From contig DBAW01000166.1 in NCBI GenBank assembly GCA_002291855.1, positions 1 to 10,940 on the forward strand: a stretch of DNA of 10,940 nt, written 5' to 3'. Position numbers and translations under genes: made by a program. A model generated the notes under the pieces. The model saw nothing but the letters and a program-made list of their open reading frames with translations. It was not told where the DNA came from and did no database searches. The stretch comes from Sphingomonas sp. UBA1000. Its GTDB lineage: Bacteria; Pseudomonadota; Alphaproteobacteria; Sphingomonadales; Sphingomonadaceae. Shown in pieces: positions 1 through 8,483 of the stretch (its first letter is position 1; the number at the start of each line of letters is the position of its first letter).

Positions 1-276
1 CAGGTGATGCGCTGGTTCGCGACCGGGCAGGCCATGCCCGACCCGACGATCGAGGAGCAATATCACCTGATCGTCGAGCATTACCGGGCGATGCTCGACC
101 ATTATGGCGAGACGACCGGCGTCAACATGGCGCGCAAGCATATCGGCTGGTACACGCGCGGCCTGACCGGCTCGGCCGAGTTCCGCAACCGGGTGAATCA
201 GGAAGCGTCGGCGGACCGGGTGCTGGCGATGCTGGCCGAATTCTATGCCCCGTGGCTGAGCCGGGCGGCGGCCTGA
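1..276 (+). CDS. dusB: tRNA-dihydrouridine synthase DusB, C-terminal end (5' truncated by window)
   Basis: The frame is open from the first base and ends at TGA 274-276, giving the last 91 residues of a protein that begins outside the window. DusB enzymes use FMN and NADPH to reduce specific uridines in tRNA to dihydrouridine. What is visible is the helical C-terminal tRNA-binding domain rather than the TIM barrel. The recognisable segments are an EEQ..L..EHY..ML.HYGE stretch followed by NMARKHIGWYTRGL, the conserved ARKH...Y motif of the DusB/NifR3 family. The position directly upstream of ntrB is the usual alphaproteobacterial arrangement, where this gene was historically called nifR3. The ntrB start lies inside its last codons, so the two are likely co-transcribed and translationally coupled. 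The family call is secure; the FMN-binding half cannot be checked here. Confidence 0.93.
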   Translation, partial: QVMRWFATGQAMPDPTIEEQYHLIVEHYRAMLDHYGETTGVNMARKHIGWYTRGLTGSAEFRNRVNQEASADRVLAMLAEFYAPWLSRAAA

Positions 277-1325
277 TTTCCGGCGCGGCGGGCATATCGG
301 CGGCGGAGATCATCGCCGCATTGCCCACCCCGCTTCTGGTCCTCGACCCCGATGAGCGAGTGCGCGAGGCCAATGCGGCGGCGGAAAACCTGCTCAATAT
401 CGGTGTCGCGACGATGCGCGGCCGGCCGCTGTCCGACCTGATCGTGCCGCCGCTCGATTATGTGCGCCGCACCGGCAGCGACGGCGCGCTCGCGCTCTAC
501 GACCAGCCGCTGATGACGACGCGGGGGCTGAGGCTGCGCGTCGATTTCCTTGTCGGCCCGGTGCTCGACCGGCCGGGCTGGCGCGTGCTGGTGCTGCAAC
601 AGGGGGCGGTGACGCGCGGGCTGGGTCCGGCGCGCGAACGGGCCGGGCGCAGCGCGGTCGGTGCGGCGGCGATGCTGGCGCATGAGATCAAGAACCCGCT
701 GTCGGGCATTCGCGGCGCGGCGCAGCTGATCGAAAGCGAGGTGCGCGGCGAGGCGCAGGCGCTCACCCGCCTCATCCGCGGCGAGGTCGACCGGATCGCC
801 GCGCTGATCGACCGGATGCAGCAGTTCACCGATGAACGCCCGGTGCCGCTGGCGGCGGAGAATCTCTACACCGTGCTCGACCATGTCCGGCTGGTCGCGG
901 CGTCGGGCTTTGCCGCCCATGCGGTGATCGAGGAACGCTATGATCCGTCGCTACCGCCGGTGCTGACCCACCGCGATTCGCTCGCGCAATTGCTCATCAA
1001 CCTGCTGAAAAACGCCGCCGAGGCGGTTGCCGACAAGGGGCTGATCCAGATCGCCACCGCCTATCGGCACGGCGTGTCGGTGGCCGATGGCAGCGGCGGG
1101 CGCGTCGCATTGCCGATCGAGATCCGCGTCAGCGACGACGGGCCCGGCGTGCCCGAGGATCTGGTCGAGCATCTGTTCGAACCGTTCGTGACCACCAAGC
1201 GCGGCGGGCAGGGGCTGGGCCTGGCACTGGCCGACAAGCTGGCCCGCGACATGGGCGGCATACTGCGCTATTCGCGTGAGGACGGGCGCACGGTGTTCCG
1301 CCTGCTGCTGCCGCGCGCGCAATGA
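252..1325 (+). CDS. ntrB: Nitrogen regulation sensor histidine kinase NtrB (GlnL)
   Basis: This is a 357-residue soluble kinase, close to the ~350 residues usual for NtrB, with no membrane segment. In the family it autophosphorylates when nitrogen is scarce, phosphorylates NtrC, and turns phosphatase when bound by PII. An N-terminal PAS-like region covers about residues 17-125. The H box MLAHEIKNPLSG has the phospho-acceptor His144. The N box is INLLKNAAEA (Asn254), the G1 box SDDGPG starts near residue 294, and the G2 box GGQGLGLALA is at 318-327. The start taken is GTG 252, which overlaps the end of dusB by 25 bp. It has no clear Shine–Dalgarno, and the only near alternative is a CTG at 273, so the exact N-terminus is less certain than the gene. 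The TGA stop at 1323-1325 overlaps the ntrC ribosome binding site, indicating coupled expression of the kinase–regulator pair. Confidence 0.95.
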   Translation: MAEPGGGLISGAAGISAAEIIAALPTPLLVLDPDERVREANAAAENLLNIGVATMRGRPLSDLIVPPLDYVRRTGSDGALALYDQPLMTTRGLRLRVDFLVGPVLDRPGWRVLVLQQGAVTRGLGPARERAGRSAVGAAAMLAHEIKNPLSGIRGAAQLIESEVRGEAQALTRLIRGEVDRIAALIDRMQQFTDERPVPLAAENLYTVLDHVRLVAASGFAAHAVIEERYDPSLPPVLTHRDSLAQLLINLLKNAAEAVADKGLIQIATAYRHGVSVADGSGGRVALPIEIRVSDDGPGVPEDLVEHLFEPFVTTKRGGQGLGLALADKLARDMGGILRYSREDGRTVFRLLLPRAQ

Positions 1326-1332
1326 GGGGGTG

Positions 1333-2757
<1,425 letters not shown>

Positions 2758-2764
2758 CGGGCAG

Positions 2765-2782
2765 TGTTGCTCCCGGGCAACA
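2765..2782. promoter_or_regulatory. Inverted repeat 1 upstream of ntrY (candidate operator)
   Basis: TGTTGC (2765-2770) and GCAACA (2777-2782) form a perfect inverted repeat around a 6-bp centre. It lies 7 bp after the ntrC stop in the 65-bp ntrC–ntrY gap. The same pattern recurs exactly 40 bp downstream. As RNA it could form a 6-bp hairpin, but no T-run follows, so it is not an intrinsic terminator. A dimeric-regulator binding site is the likelier reading; which protein binds is unknown from sequence. Confidence 0.45.
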
Positions 2783-2804
2783 TGTGCTTGCCCGCGCCAC
2801 GATC

Positions 2805-2822
2805 TGTTGTAATGATGCAACG
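2805..2822. promoter_or_regulatory. Inverted repeat 2, abutting the ntrY start (candidate operator)
   Basis: GTTG (2806-2809) and CAAC (2818-2821) are separated by 8 bp, matching repeat 1 in spacing and in the shared pattern TGTTGY-N6-GCAACR. The repeat ends directly before the ATG at 2823 and occupies the place where a Shine–Dalgarno would sit, and none is visible there. A protein bound here could affect ntrY transcription or, at the RNA level, initiation. The binding function is inferred. Confidence 0.42.
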
Positions 2823-5054
2823 ATGAATGCCGGTTTGCATCAGGCGGCGCCGCGGCCGATCTCCCGCTGGCGGCGGGCATTTGCGGTGGCGCGCGGGCGC
2901 ACCCGCTATGTGCCGCTGCTGGAACTGGCGACGCTGTTTGCCGCCGTCGCCATCGGCATTGCCAGCTATTTCCTGCTTGCCCGACAGCCGGCCAACTCGC
3001 CGCTGTCGCCGCCGTTCATGGCGCTGCTGCTGGTTGCCAATCTGGTGCCGGCAATCGCGCTGCTCGTGCTGCTCGGGCGGCGGGTGGCGATGCGTCGTGC
3101 CGCGCGCTCGCCGGTCGGCGGGGGCGGGCGGCTGCATGTCCGGCTGGTCGCGCTGTTTTCGACCATTGCAGCGGTGCCGACGCTGCTTGTCGTCATCTTT
3201 GCATCGCTGCTGTTCCAATATGGCGTCGAGTTCTGGTTTTCCGACAGGGCACGCGGGATGCTCGAAAACGCCAGCGAGCTGGCCCAGGGCTATTACCGCG
3301 AAAAGCGCCGCGACGTCGCCGACGAGACGGTGACGATGGCGGGCGACCTGCGCGATTTCCTGCGCGAGGCGGGGCTGGCCAGCCCTGAGTTTGCCGAGGG
3401 CTATGGCTGGCAGGTGCTGGCCCGCAAGCTCAGCGAGTCGGCCATCGTGATCATTTCGCCCGACGGCACGGCGCGGACGCTGGCGATGGTCAATCCCGAT
3501 GCGCGGCCGGTCGAGGAACGGGTGTCGCCCGATATCGTGCGCCAACTGGGCCGGGGCGTGCCGGTGGTCGTAACCAACAGCATGGACCGGATCGAGGCGG
3601 TGACGCGGCTGTTGCCGGATTCGCCAACCTATCTCTATGCCTCGCGCGCGACCGATCTGAATGCCCTGTCGCAGTCGCGGCGGGCGGCGGCGGTGCTGAC
3701 CGATTACCGGGCGCTGCTCGAACGCTCGCGCAGCCTGCAATTGCGCTTCAACGCCGCCCTGCTGCTGATCTCGCTGCTGATCGTCGGGGCGGCGGTGTGG
3801 ATCGCGCTGACCGTCGCCGACCGGCTGGTGAGGCCTGTGGGCGAACTGGTCGATGCCGCGCGCAAGGTTGCGGGCGGCGATCTGGCCGCGCGCGTCGAGG
3901 CCCCGCGTTCGCGCGACGAGATCGGCACGCTCGCCTTTGCGTTCAACCGCATGACCGAGCGGCTGCAGGAACAGACCCAGGCGCTGGTTGCCGCCAACGA
4001 CCAGCTCGACCGCCGCCGGGCCTTTACCGAGGCGGTGCTGTCGGGCGTGACCGCCGGGGTGATCTCGATCGATGCCGAACGGCGCATCCTGCTGATCAAC
4101 AGTTCGGCGGCGGCGTTTCTGGCGATGGCCGGCGATCCGGTCGGTGCGCGGCTCGACGCGGTTGCGCCCGATCTGGCCCGGCTGATCGACGGCGTGGATC
4201 CGGAACCGGTCGTCCAGCTGGTGCGCGACGGCGAGACCCGGACGCTCGCCGTCAAGATCGTCGCCGATGCGCACGGGCATGTGATCACCTTTGATGACAT
4301 CACCCAGCAGCTGCTCGACCAGCGCCGCGCCGCCTGGTCCGATGTCGCCCGGCGGATCGCGCACGAGATCAAGAACCCGCTGACCCCGATCCAGCTCGCG
4401 GCGGAACGGCTCCAGCGCCGTTATGGCAAGGACATCGCCACCGACCGCGCGACCTTTGACCGGCTGACCGAGACCATCGTGCGCCAGGTTGGCGATCTGC
4501 GCCGCATGGTCGACGAATTCTCGTCCTTTGCGCGGATGCCCAAGCCGATGTTTGCGGCCGAATCGATCGTCGATATCGCCCGTCAGGCGATGTTCCTGCA
4601 CGAGGTCGCGCATCCCGGCATCCGCTTTGTCCTGAACGCCCCCGATCCCGCGCCGGGGCTGGTGTGCGACCGCCGCCAGCTGGGCCAGGCGCTGACCAAC
4701 ATCGTCAAGAACGCGGTCGAGGCGATCGGCCGGCGTTCGGGCGAGGGTGCCGCTTCGGGCACGGTCGAACTGACGATTGCCGATGAAGGCCCGCGCCGGC
4801 TGGTGGTGACGGTCGCCGATGACGGGGCCGGCCTGCCGGGCGAGCGGGCGCGGCTGTTCGAGCCTTATGTGACGCTGCGCGCGCGCGGCACCGGCCTTGG
4901 CCTCGCGATCGTGAAGAAGATCGTCGAGGAGCATCTGGGCACGATCGATTTGCATGACCGGGACGGGGGCGGGGCGGTGGTCCGCATTCTCCTCGATCCC
5001 GGCGCGCTCGCCCCGCTGGCGGGCAGGACGGACGGGCTGGACAGCGCCGCGTGA
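2823..5054 (+). CDS. ntrY: Membrane-bound nitrogen regulation sensor histidine kinase NtrY
   Basis: This is a 743-residue transmembrane kinase, the usual NtrY size. Hydrophobic segments lie at about residues 31-54, 66-85, 107-132 and 310-331, with an extracytoplasmic sensor region between the third and fourth. A HAMP linker follows (about 332-385), then a PAS-like domain (about 400-490). The kinase core has H box IAHEIKNPLTP with His514, an FSSFARMPKP motif, N box TNIVKNAVEA (Asn630), G1 DDGAG (666-670) and G2 GTGLGLA (689-695). In alphaproteobacteria NtrY phosphorylates NtrX and has been linked to nitrogen, redox and envelope signals; the ligand here is unknown. ATG 2823 is preferred because it begins MNAGLHQ before a basic region and the first membrane segment, but it has no Shine–Dalgarno. 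A GTG at 2784 would add 13 residues. The stop is 38 bp before the ntrX start. Confidence 0.94.
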   Translation: MNAGLHQAAPRPISRWRRAFAVARGRTRYVPLLELATLFAAVAIGIASYFLLARQPANSPLSPPFMALLLVANLVPAIALLVLLGRRVAMRRAARSPVGGGGRLHVRLVALFSTIAAVPTLLVVIFASLLFQYGVEFWFSDRARGMLENASELAQGYYREKRRDVADETVTMAGDLRDFLREAGLASPEFAEGYGWQVLARKLSESAIVIISPDGTARTLAMVNPDARPVEERVSPDIVRQLGRGVPVVVTNSMDRIEAVTRLLPDSPTYLYASRATDLNALSQSRRAAAVLTDYRALLERSRSLQLRFNAALLLISLLIVGAAVWIALTVADRLVRPVGELVDAARKVAGGDLAARVEAPRSRDEIGTLAFAFNRMTERLQEQTQALVAANDQLDRRRAFTEAVLSGVTAGVISIDAERRILLINSSAAAFLAMAGDPVGARLDAVAPDLARLIDGVDPEPVVQLVRDGETRTLAVKIVADAHGHVITFDDITQQLLDQRRAAWSDVARRIAHEIKNPLTPIQLAAERLQRRYGKDIATDRATFDRLTETIVRQVGDLRRMVDEFSSFARMPKPMFAAESIVDIARQAMFLHEVAHPGIRFVLNAPDPAPGLVCDRRQLGQALTNIVKNAVEAIGRRSGEGAASGTVELTIADEGPRRLVVTVADDGAGLPGERARLFEPYVTLRARGTGLGLAIVKKIVEEHLGTIDLHDRDGGGAVVRILLDPGALAPLAGRTDGLDSAA

Positions 5055-5080
5055 CGCGGGCGCGGCGGCAGGATGGTGAT

Positions 5081-5087
5081 GGAAGGA
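5081..5087 (+). promoter_or_regulatory. ntrX ribosome binding site deciding the start
   Basis: GGAAGGA lies 5 bases before ATG 5093. It supports this start over the longer reading from GTG 5051, which would overlap the ntrY stop and add 14 residues rich in Arg, Gly and Asp in front of the receiver fold. Confidence 0.7.
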
Positions 5088-5092
5088 CGGGA

Positions 5093-6475
5093 ATGGCGCT
5101 CGATGTTTTGATTGTCGACGACGAGCAGGACATTCGTGACCTCGTCTCCGGCGTGCTGGAGGATGAGGGCTATACCGCGCGCGGCGCGGCCGACAGCGAC
5201 AGCGCGCTGGAGGCGATCCGCGACCGGCGGCCCTCGCTCGTCCTGCTCGATGTCTGGCTGCAGGGGTCGCGGCTCGACGGGCTCGATCTGCTCGAAGAGA
5301 TCAAGCGCCGCGATCCGTCGCTGCCGGTGCTGGTGATTTCGGGGCATGGCAATCTCGACACCGCCGTGACCGCGATCCGGCGCGGGGCGGCCGATTTCAT
5401 CGAAAAGCCGTTCGAGGCCGAGCGGCTGCTGCATCTCGTCAGCCGCGCGACCGAGACCGAGCGGCTGCGCCGCGAGAATGCGACGCTCAAGGCGCAGATC
5501 GGCGGGGGCGACGAACTGACCGGCAACAGCTCGGCGATCAATGTCGTGCGCGCGACCCTGAAGCGTGTGGCGCCGACCGGCAGCCGCGTTCTCGTCACCG
5601 GGCCGGCGGGGGTGGGCAAGGAAGTGGCGGCCCGGCTGCTGCATCTGTGGAGCCCGCGCGCCGATGCCCCGTTCGTGATCGTCAGCGCCGCGCGGATGAC
5701 GCCGGAGCGGGTCGAGGAGGAGCTGTTCGGCGTGGAGGAGGGCGGCGAAGTCAGCCGCCCCGGCCTGCTCGAACAGGCGCATGGCGGAACGCTGTTCCTT
5801 GACGAGATTGCCGACATGCCGGTCACCACCCAGGCCAAGATCCTGCGCGTGCTCACCGATCAGAGCTTTGTGCGCATCGGCGGCCAGCGCACGGTGAAGG
5901 TCGATGTCCGTGTCGTGTCGGCGACCGCCCGTGATCTGCCCGATGAAATCGCCGCCGGACAGTTCCGCGAGGATCTTTATTACCGGCTGAACGTGGTTCC
6001 CGTGCATCTGCCGCCGCTGGCCGAACGGCGCGAGGATATTCCCGCCCTCGTCGACCATTTCGTCGCCCGTTATGCGGCCGAACGGCGGGTGCCGACCCCG
6101 GACCTTGCCGACGATGCGGTGGCGGCGCTTCAGGCCTATGACTGGCCGGGCAATGTCCGCCAGCTGCGCAACATCGTCGAACGCACGATCATCATGGCGC
6201 CGGGCGACCGGATCGGCCGGATCGAGCTGGACATGCTGCCGCCCGAAATCCTGTCGGCCCAGCCACAGGTGGCGACCAGCGCGAGTGCGACCGCGATCAT
6301 GGGCGCGCCGCTGCGCGAGGCGCGGGAGACGTTCGAACGCGAATATCTGCGCATCCAGATCCGGCGGTTTTCGGGCAATATCTCGCGCACGGCCAGCTTT
6401 ATCGGGATGGAAAGATCGGCCCTGCACCGCAAGCTCAAGCTGCTCGGCCTTGCCGACCAGCGCGAGGAGGACTGA
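5093..6475 (+). CDS. ntrX: Response regulator NtrX, AAA+ type lacking GAFTGA
   Basis: This is a 460-residue NtrC-family regulator paired with NtrY. The receiver (about 1-120) has Asp9/Asp10, phospho-acceptor Asp53, Ser83 and Lys105. The AAA+ domain has Walker A GPAGVGKE (170-177), Walker B LFLDE (234-238) and FREDLYYRLNVVP. Where NtrC has GAFTGA after ELFG, this protein reads ELFGVEEGGEVSRPG (about 210-224), so the sigma54-contacting loop is absent. This is known for alphaproteobacterial NtrX, which is thought to work with sigma70-type polymerase or as a repressor. The C-terminal Fis-like helix-turn-helix is about 420-450 (FSGNISRTASFIGMERSALHRKLKL). The start is decided by the GGAAGGA site upstream. 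Co-transcription with ntrY is likely given the 38-bp spacing. Target genes cannot be read from this window. Confidence 0.95.
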   Translation: MALDVLIVDDEQDIRDLVSGVLEDEGYTARGAADSDSALEAIRDRRPSLVLLDVWLQGSRLDGLDLLEEIKRRDPSLPVLVISGHGNLDTAVTAIRRGAADFIEKPFEAERLLHLVSRATETERLRRENATLKAQIGGGDELTGNSSAINVVRATLKRVAPTGSRVLVTGPAGVGKEVAARLLHLWSPRADAPFVIVSAARMTPERVEEELFGVEEGGEVSRPGLLEQAHGGTLFLDEIADMPVTTQAKILRVLTDQSFVRIGGQRTVKVDVRVVSATARDLPDEIAAGQFREDLYYRLNVVPVHLPPLAERREDIPALVDHFVARYAAERRVPTPDLADDAVAALQAYDWPGNVRQLRNIVERTIIMAPGDRIGRIELDMLPPEILSAQPQVATSASATAIMGAPLREARETFEREYLRIQIRRFSGNISRTASFIGMERSALHRKLKLLGLADQREED

Positions 6476-6492
6476 ACGGGGAATGCGCGGGG

Positions 6493-6515
6493 CGTAACTG
6501 CCTCTCGACGTTACG
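6493..6515. repeat. Palindrome CGTAAC-N11-GTTACG upstream of hfq
   Basis: CGTAAC (6493-6498) and GTTACG (6510-6515) are perfect 6-bp arms separated by 11 bp, starting 18 bp after the ntrX stop. The right side overlaps the candidate hfq -35 element, which suits an operator. The arms could also form an RNA hairpin at the end of the ntrX message, but there is no T-tract for an intrinsic terminator. The regulator is unknown. Confidence 0.4.
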
Positions 6516-6533
6516 GACCGCGGCCGCTATGCT
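6504..6533 (+). promoter_or_regulatory. Candidate sigma70-type promoter for hfq
   Basis: CTCGAC (6504-6509; one mismatch to the alphaproteobacterial -35 CTTGAC) and TATGCT (6528-6533; -10 type) are separated by about 17 bp, measured from the TCGACG hexamer at 6505-6510. This would start transcription near 6540 and give a leader of about 50 nt. Matching by eye in GC-rich DNA is weak evidence, but the gap is the largest within the ntr–hfq stretch and a separate hfq promoter is plausible. Confidence 0.4.
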
Positions 6534-6578
6534 GGCTCTGCCTGTGTTTGGGCGGGCCTCAAAGCCGCCGGAAAGAGC

Positions 6579-6583
6579 GGAGG
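6579..6583 (+). promoter_or_regulatory. hfq ribosome binding site
   Basis: GGAGG is a near-ideal Shine–Dalgarno 7 bases before ATG 6591. It fixes the hfq start and is the strongest such site in the window. A small GGCGG/CCGCC inverted repeat (6551-6555 and 6565-6569) sits just upstream in the leader. Confidence 0.8.
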
Positions 6584-6590
6584 ATCTGAC

Positions 6591-7076
6591 ATGGCCGACA
6601 AGGTCAATAATCTTCAGGACATGTTCCTGAACTCGCTGCGCAAGTCGAAAACGCCGGTGACCATGTTTCTGGTCAAGGGCGTGAAGCTGCAGGGTATCAT
6701 CACCTGGTTCGACAATTTCTCGGTGCTGCTGCGCCGCGACGGCAACTCGCAGCTGGTCTACAAGCATGCGATCTCGACGGTGATGCCTGCCCAGCCGGTC
6801 GATCTCGCCCCCATCGAACGCGCCTTTGCCGAAAACGGCAAGCGCCCGGCGCTGCTGCAGGAAGTGTTCCTGAACGCGGTGCGCCGCAGCGGCGATCCGG
6901 TGACGATGTTCCTCGTCAACGGCGTGATGCTGCAGGGCGAGGTTGCGGCGTTCGACCTGTTCTGCCTGTTGCTGCGCCGCGACGATCAGACCCAGCTGGT
7001 CTACAAGCACGCCATCTCGACCGTGCAGCCGGCGCACCCGCTCAATCTGGCCGAAGAGCAGGATCAGGGCGACTGA
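6591..7076 (+). CDS. hfq: RNA chaperone Hfq with two tandem Sm domains
   Basis: This is a 161-residue protein, about twice normal core Hfq length, built from two complete Hfq domains: about 8-66 and 89-147. The offset is exactly 81 residues, and by my count 39 of 59 aligned positions are identical. Both copies keep the Sm2 signature YKHAISTV (57-64, 138-145), the Sm1 core PVTMFLV and LQG. The copies join through residues 67-88, and there is no long disordered C-terminal tail. Hfq binds sRNAs and mRNAs as a hexameric ring; here a ring could form from three chains. Domain 1 retains the E. coli Gln8, Asp9, Lys31 and Phe42 equivalents (Gln9, Asp10, Lys32, Phe43). Domain 2 has Glu91 for Asp9, Met113 for Lys31 and Leu123 for Gln41, suggesting divided roles. 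I recall a two-domain Hfq reported in Zymomonas mobilis, so this looks like a sphingomonad lineage trait. A strong GGAGG precedes the ATG. Confidence 0.97.
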   Translation: MADKVNNLQDMFLNSLRKSKTPVTMFLVKGVKLQGIITWFDNFSVLLRRDGNSQLVYKHAISTVMPAQPVDLAPIERAFAENGKRPALLQEVFLNAVRRSGDPVTMFLVNGVMLQGEVAAFDLFCLLLRRDDQTQLVYKHAISTVQPAHPLNLAEEQDQGD

Positions 7077-7139
7077 TCCCGCGCCGGGCCTGGTCCGCCC
7101 GCGGTTGAGCCGGGGCGTCATCGTGCCTATCTGGTGGCG

Positions 7140-8435
7140 ATGAGTGGTTTTGAACGTGATCCGGACGAGTTTGCGCGTGGCGCGCGGGCCGTCATCGCCC
7201 ATCCCGACCTGCGCCAGGGCGATCCGCGCGACACCGAGGCGCGGCTGGACGAAGCCGCCGGCCTTGCGCTTGCCATCGGCATCGATGTGCGCGAGCGCAT
7301 CGCGCTGCGCGTGCGCGCACCCAAGCCCGCGACGCTGTTCGGCAGCGGGCAGGTCGAGGAGGTCGCCGCCGCCATCGCCGCGCACGATGCGCAATTGCTG
7401 ATCGTCGACGGAGCGATCACCCCGGTCCAGCAGCGCAATCTGGAGCAGGCGGTCAAGGCCAAGGTGATCGACCGCACCGGACTGATCCTTGAAATCTTCG
7501 GCGAACGCGCCGCCACCGCCGAAGGGCGGTTGCAGGTCGAGCTCGCGCATCTCGATTATCAGGCCGGGCGGCTGGTGCGCAGCTGGACCCATCTTGAGCG
7601 GCAGCGCGGCGGCTTCGGCTTTCTGGGCGGTCCCGGCGAAACCCAGATCGAGGCCGACCGGCGGATGATCCGCGACCGCATGGCGCGGCTGAGGCGCGAG
7701 CTGGAGACGGTGACGCGCACCCGCACCCTCCACCGCGACCGGCGGCGGCGCGCGCCCTGGCCGGTGATCGCGCTGGTCGGTTACACCAATGCCGGCAAAT
7801 CGACGCTGTTCAACCGGCTGACCGGGGCGCGGGTGATGGCCGAGGATCTGCTGTTTGCAACGCTTGATCCCACGATGCGCCAGATCAGCCTGCCGGGGCT
7901 GGACAAGGCGATCCTGTCCGACACGGTGGGTTTCGTCTCCGACCTGCCGACCCAGCTGGTCGCGGCGTTCCGCGCCACGCTGGAGGAAGTGATTTCGGCA
8001 GACCTGATCGTCCATGTCCGCGACATTGCCCATCCCGACAGCGACGCGCAGGCGTCCGATGTCGAAAAGGTGCTGGCCGAAATCGGGGCCGAGGCCCCGC
8101 GCATCGAGGTGTGGAACAAGACCGACCGGCTGGGCGAGGCCGGCGAGGCGGTGCGCGCCGAGGCGGCGCGGCGCGACGATGTCGCGCTCGTCTCCGCCCT
8201 GACCGGCGACGGTGTGGACGCGCTCAAGCGGCTGCTGTCGGATCGGCTGACCGCGAGCAACCGGGTCCGCCATGTCGATCTGGCGCTGGCCGATGGCGCG
8301 GGGGCGGCCTGGCTGCACGAACATGGCGAGGTGCTGGGCAGCGCGATCCGCGACGACCGGGTCGCGTTCGACGTGCGGCTGTCGGATGCCGACTGGAACC
8401 GCTTCCTCACCCGGACGGAGCAGCCGCGCGGCTGA
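7140..8435 (+). CDS. hflX: Ribosome-associated GTPase HflX
   Basis: This 431-residue GTPase has the HflX layout. The N-terminal nucleotide-binding-like domain includes the ATLFGSGQVEE segment (about 64-74) and the linker signature GGFGFLGGPGETQIE (157-171), followed by a basic helical stretch. The G domain follows: G1 GYTNAGKS (214-221), G2 FATLDPT (239-245), G3 DTVGF (261-265), G4 NKTD (326-329) and G5 SAL (352-354). HflX binds the 50S subunit and splits stalled or heat-damaged ribosomes; it also has ATPase activity in some species. It lies 63 bp after hfq, the conserved hfq–hflX pairing. ATG 7140 is preferred; a GTG two codons earlier (7134) is possible, and neither has a strong Shine–Dalgarno. 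All GTPase motifs are intact. Confidence 0.95.
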   Translation: MSGFERDPDEFARGARAVIAHPDLRQGDPRDTEARLDEAAGLALAIGIDVRERIALRVRAPKPATLFGSGQVEEVAAAIAAHDAQLLIVDGAITPVQQRNLEQAVKAKVIDRTGLILEIFGERAATAEGRLQVELAHLDYQAGRLVRSWTHLERQRGGFGFLGGPGETQIEADRRMIRDRMARLRRELETVTRTRTLHRDRRRRAPWPVIALVGYTNAGKSTLFNRLTGARVMAEDLLFATLDPTMRQISLPGLDKAILSDTVGFVSDLPTQLVAAFRATLEEVISADLIVHVRDIAHPDSDAQASDVEKVLAEIGAEAPRIEVWNKTDRLGEAGEAVRAEAARRDDVALVSALTGDGVDALKRLLSDRLTASNRVRHVDLALADGAGAAWLHEHGEVLGSAIRDDRVAFDVRLSDADWNRFLTRTEQPRG

Positions 8436-8483
8436 GCGGTCGGGGGATTTGGCGCGCCTGCCGAAATCGCTTACGCCTGCGCA

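Noticed and set aside
7081..7104. GC-rich inverted repeat CGGGC-N7-GCCCG between hfq and hflX, considered as a terminator
   Set aside because: The stem is only 5 bp and no T-tract follows. Such repeats are common in DNA of this composition, and hfq–hflX are usually co-transcribed.
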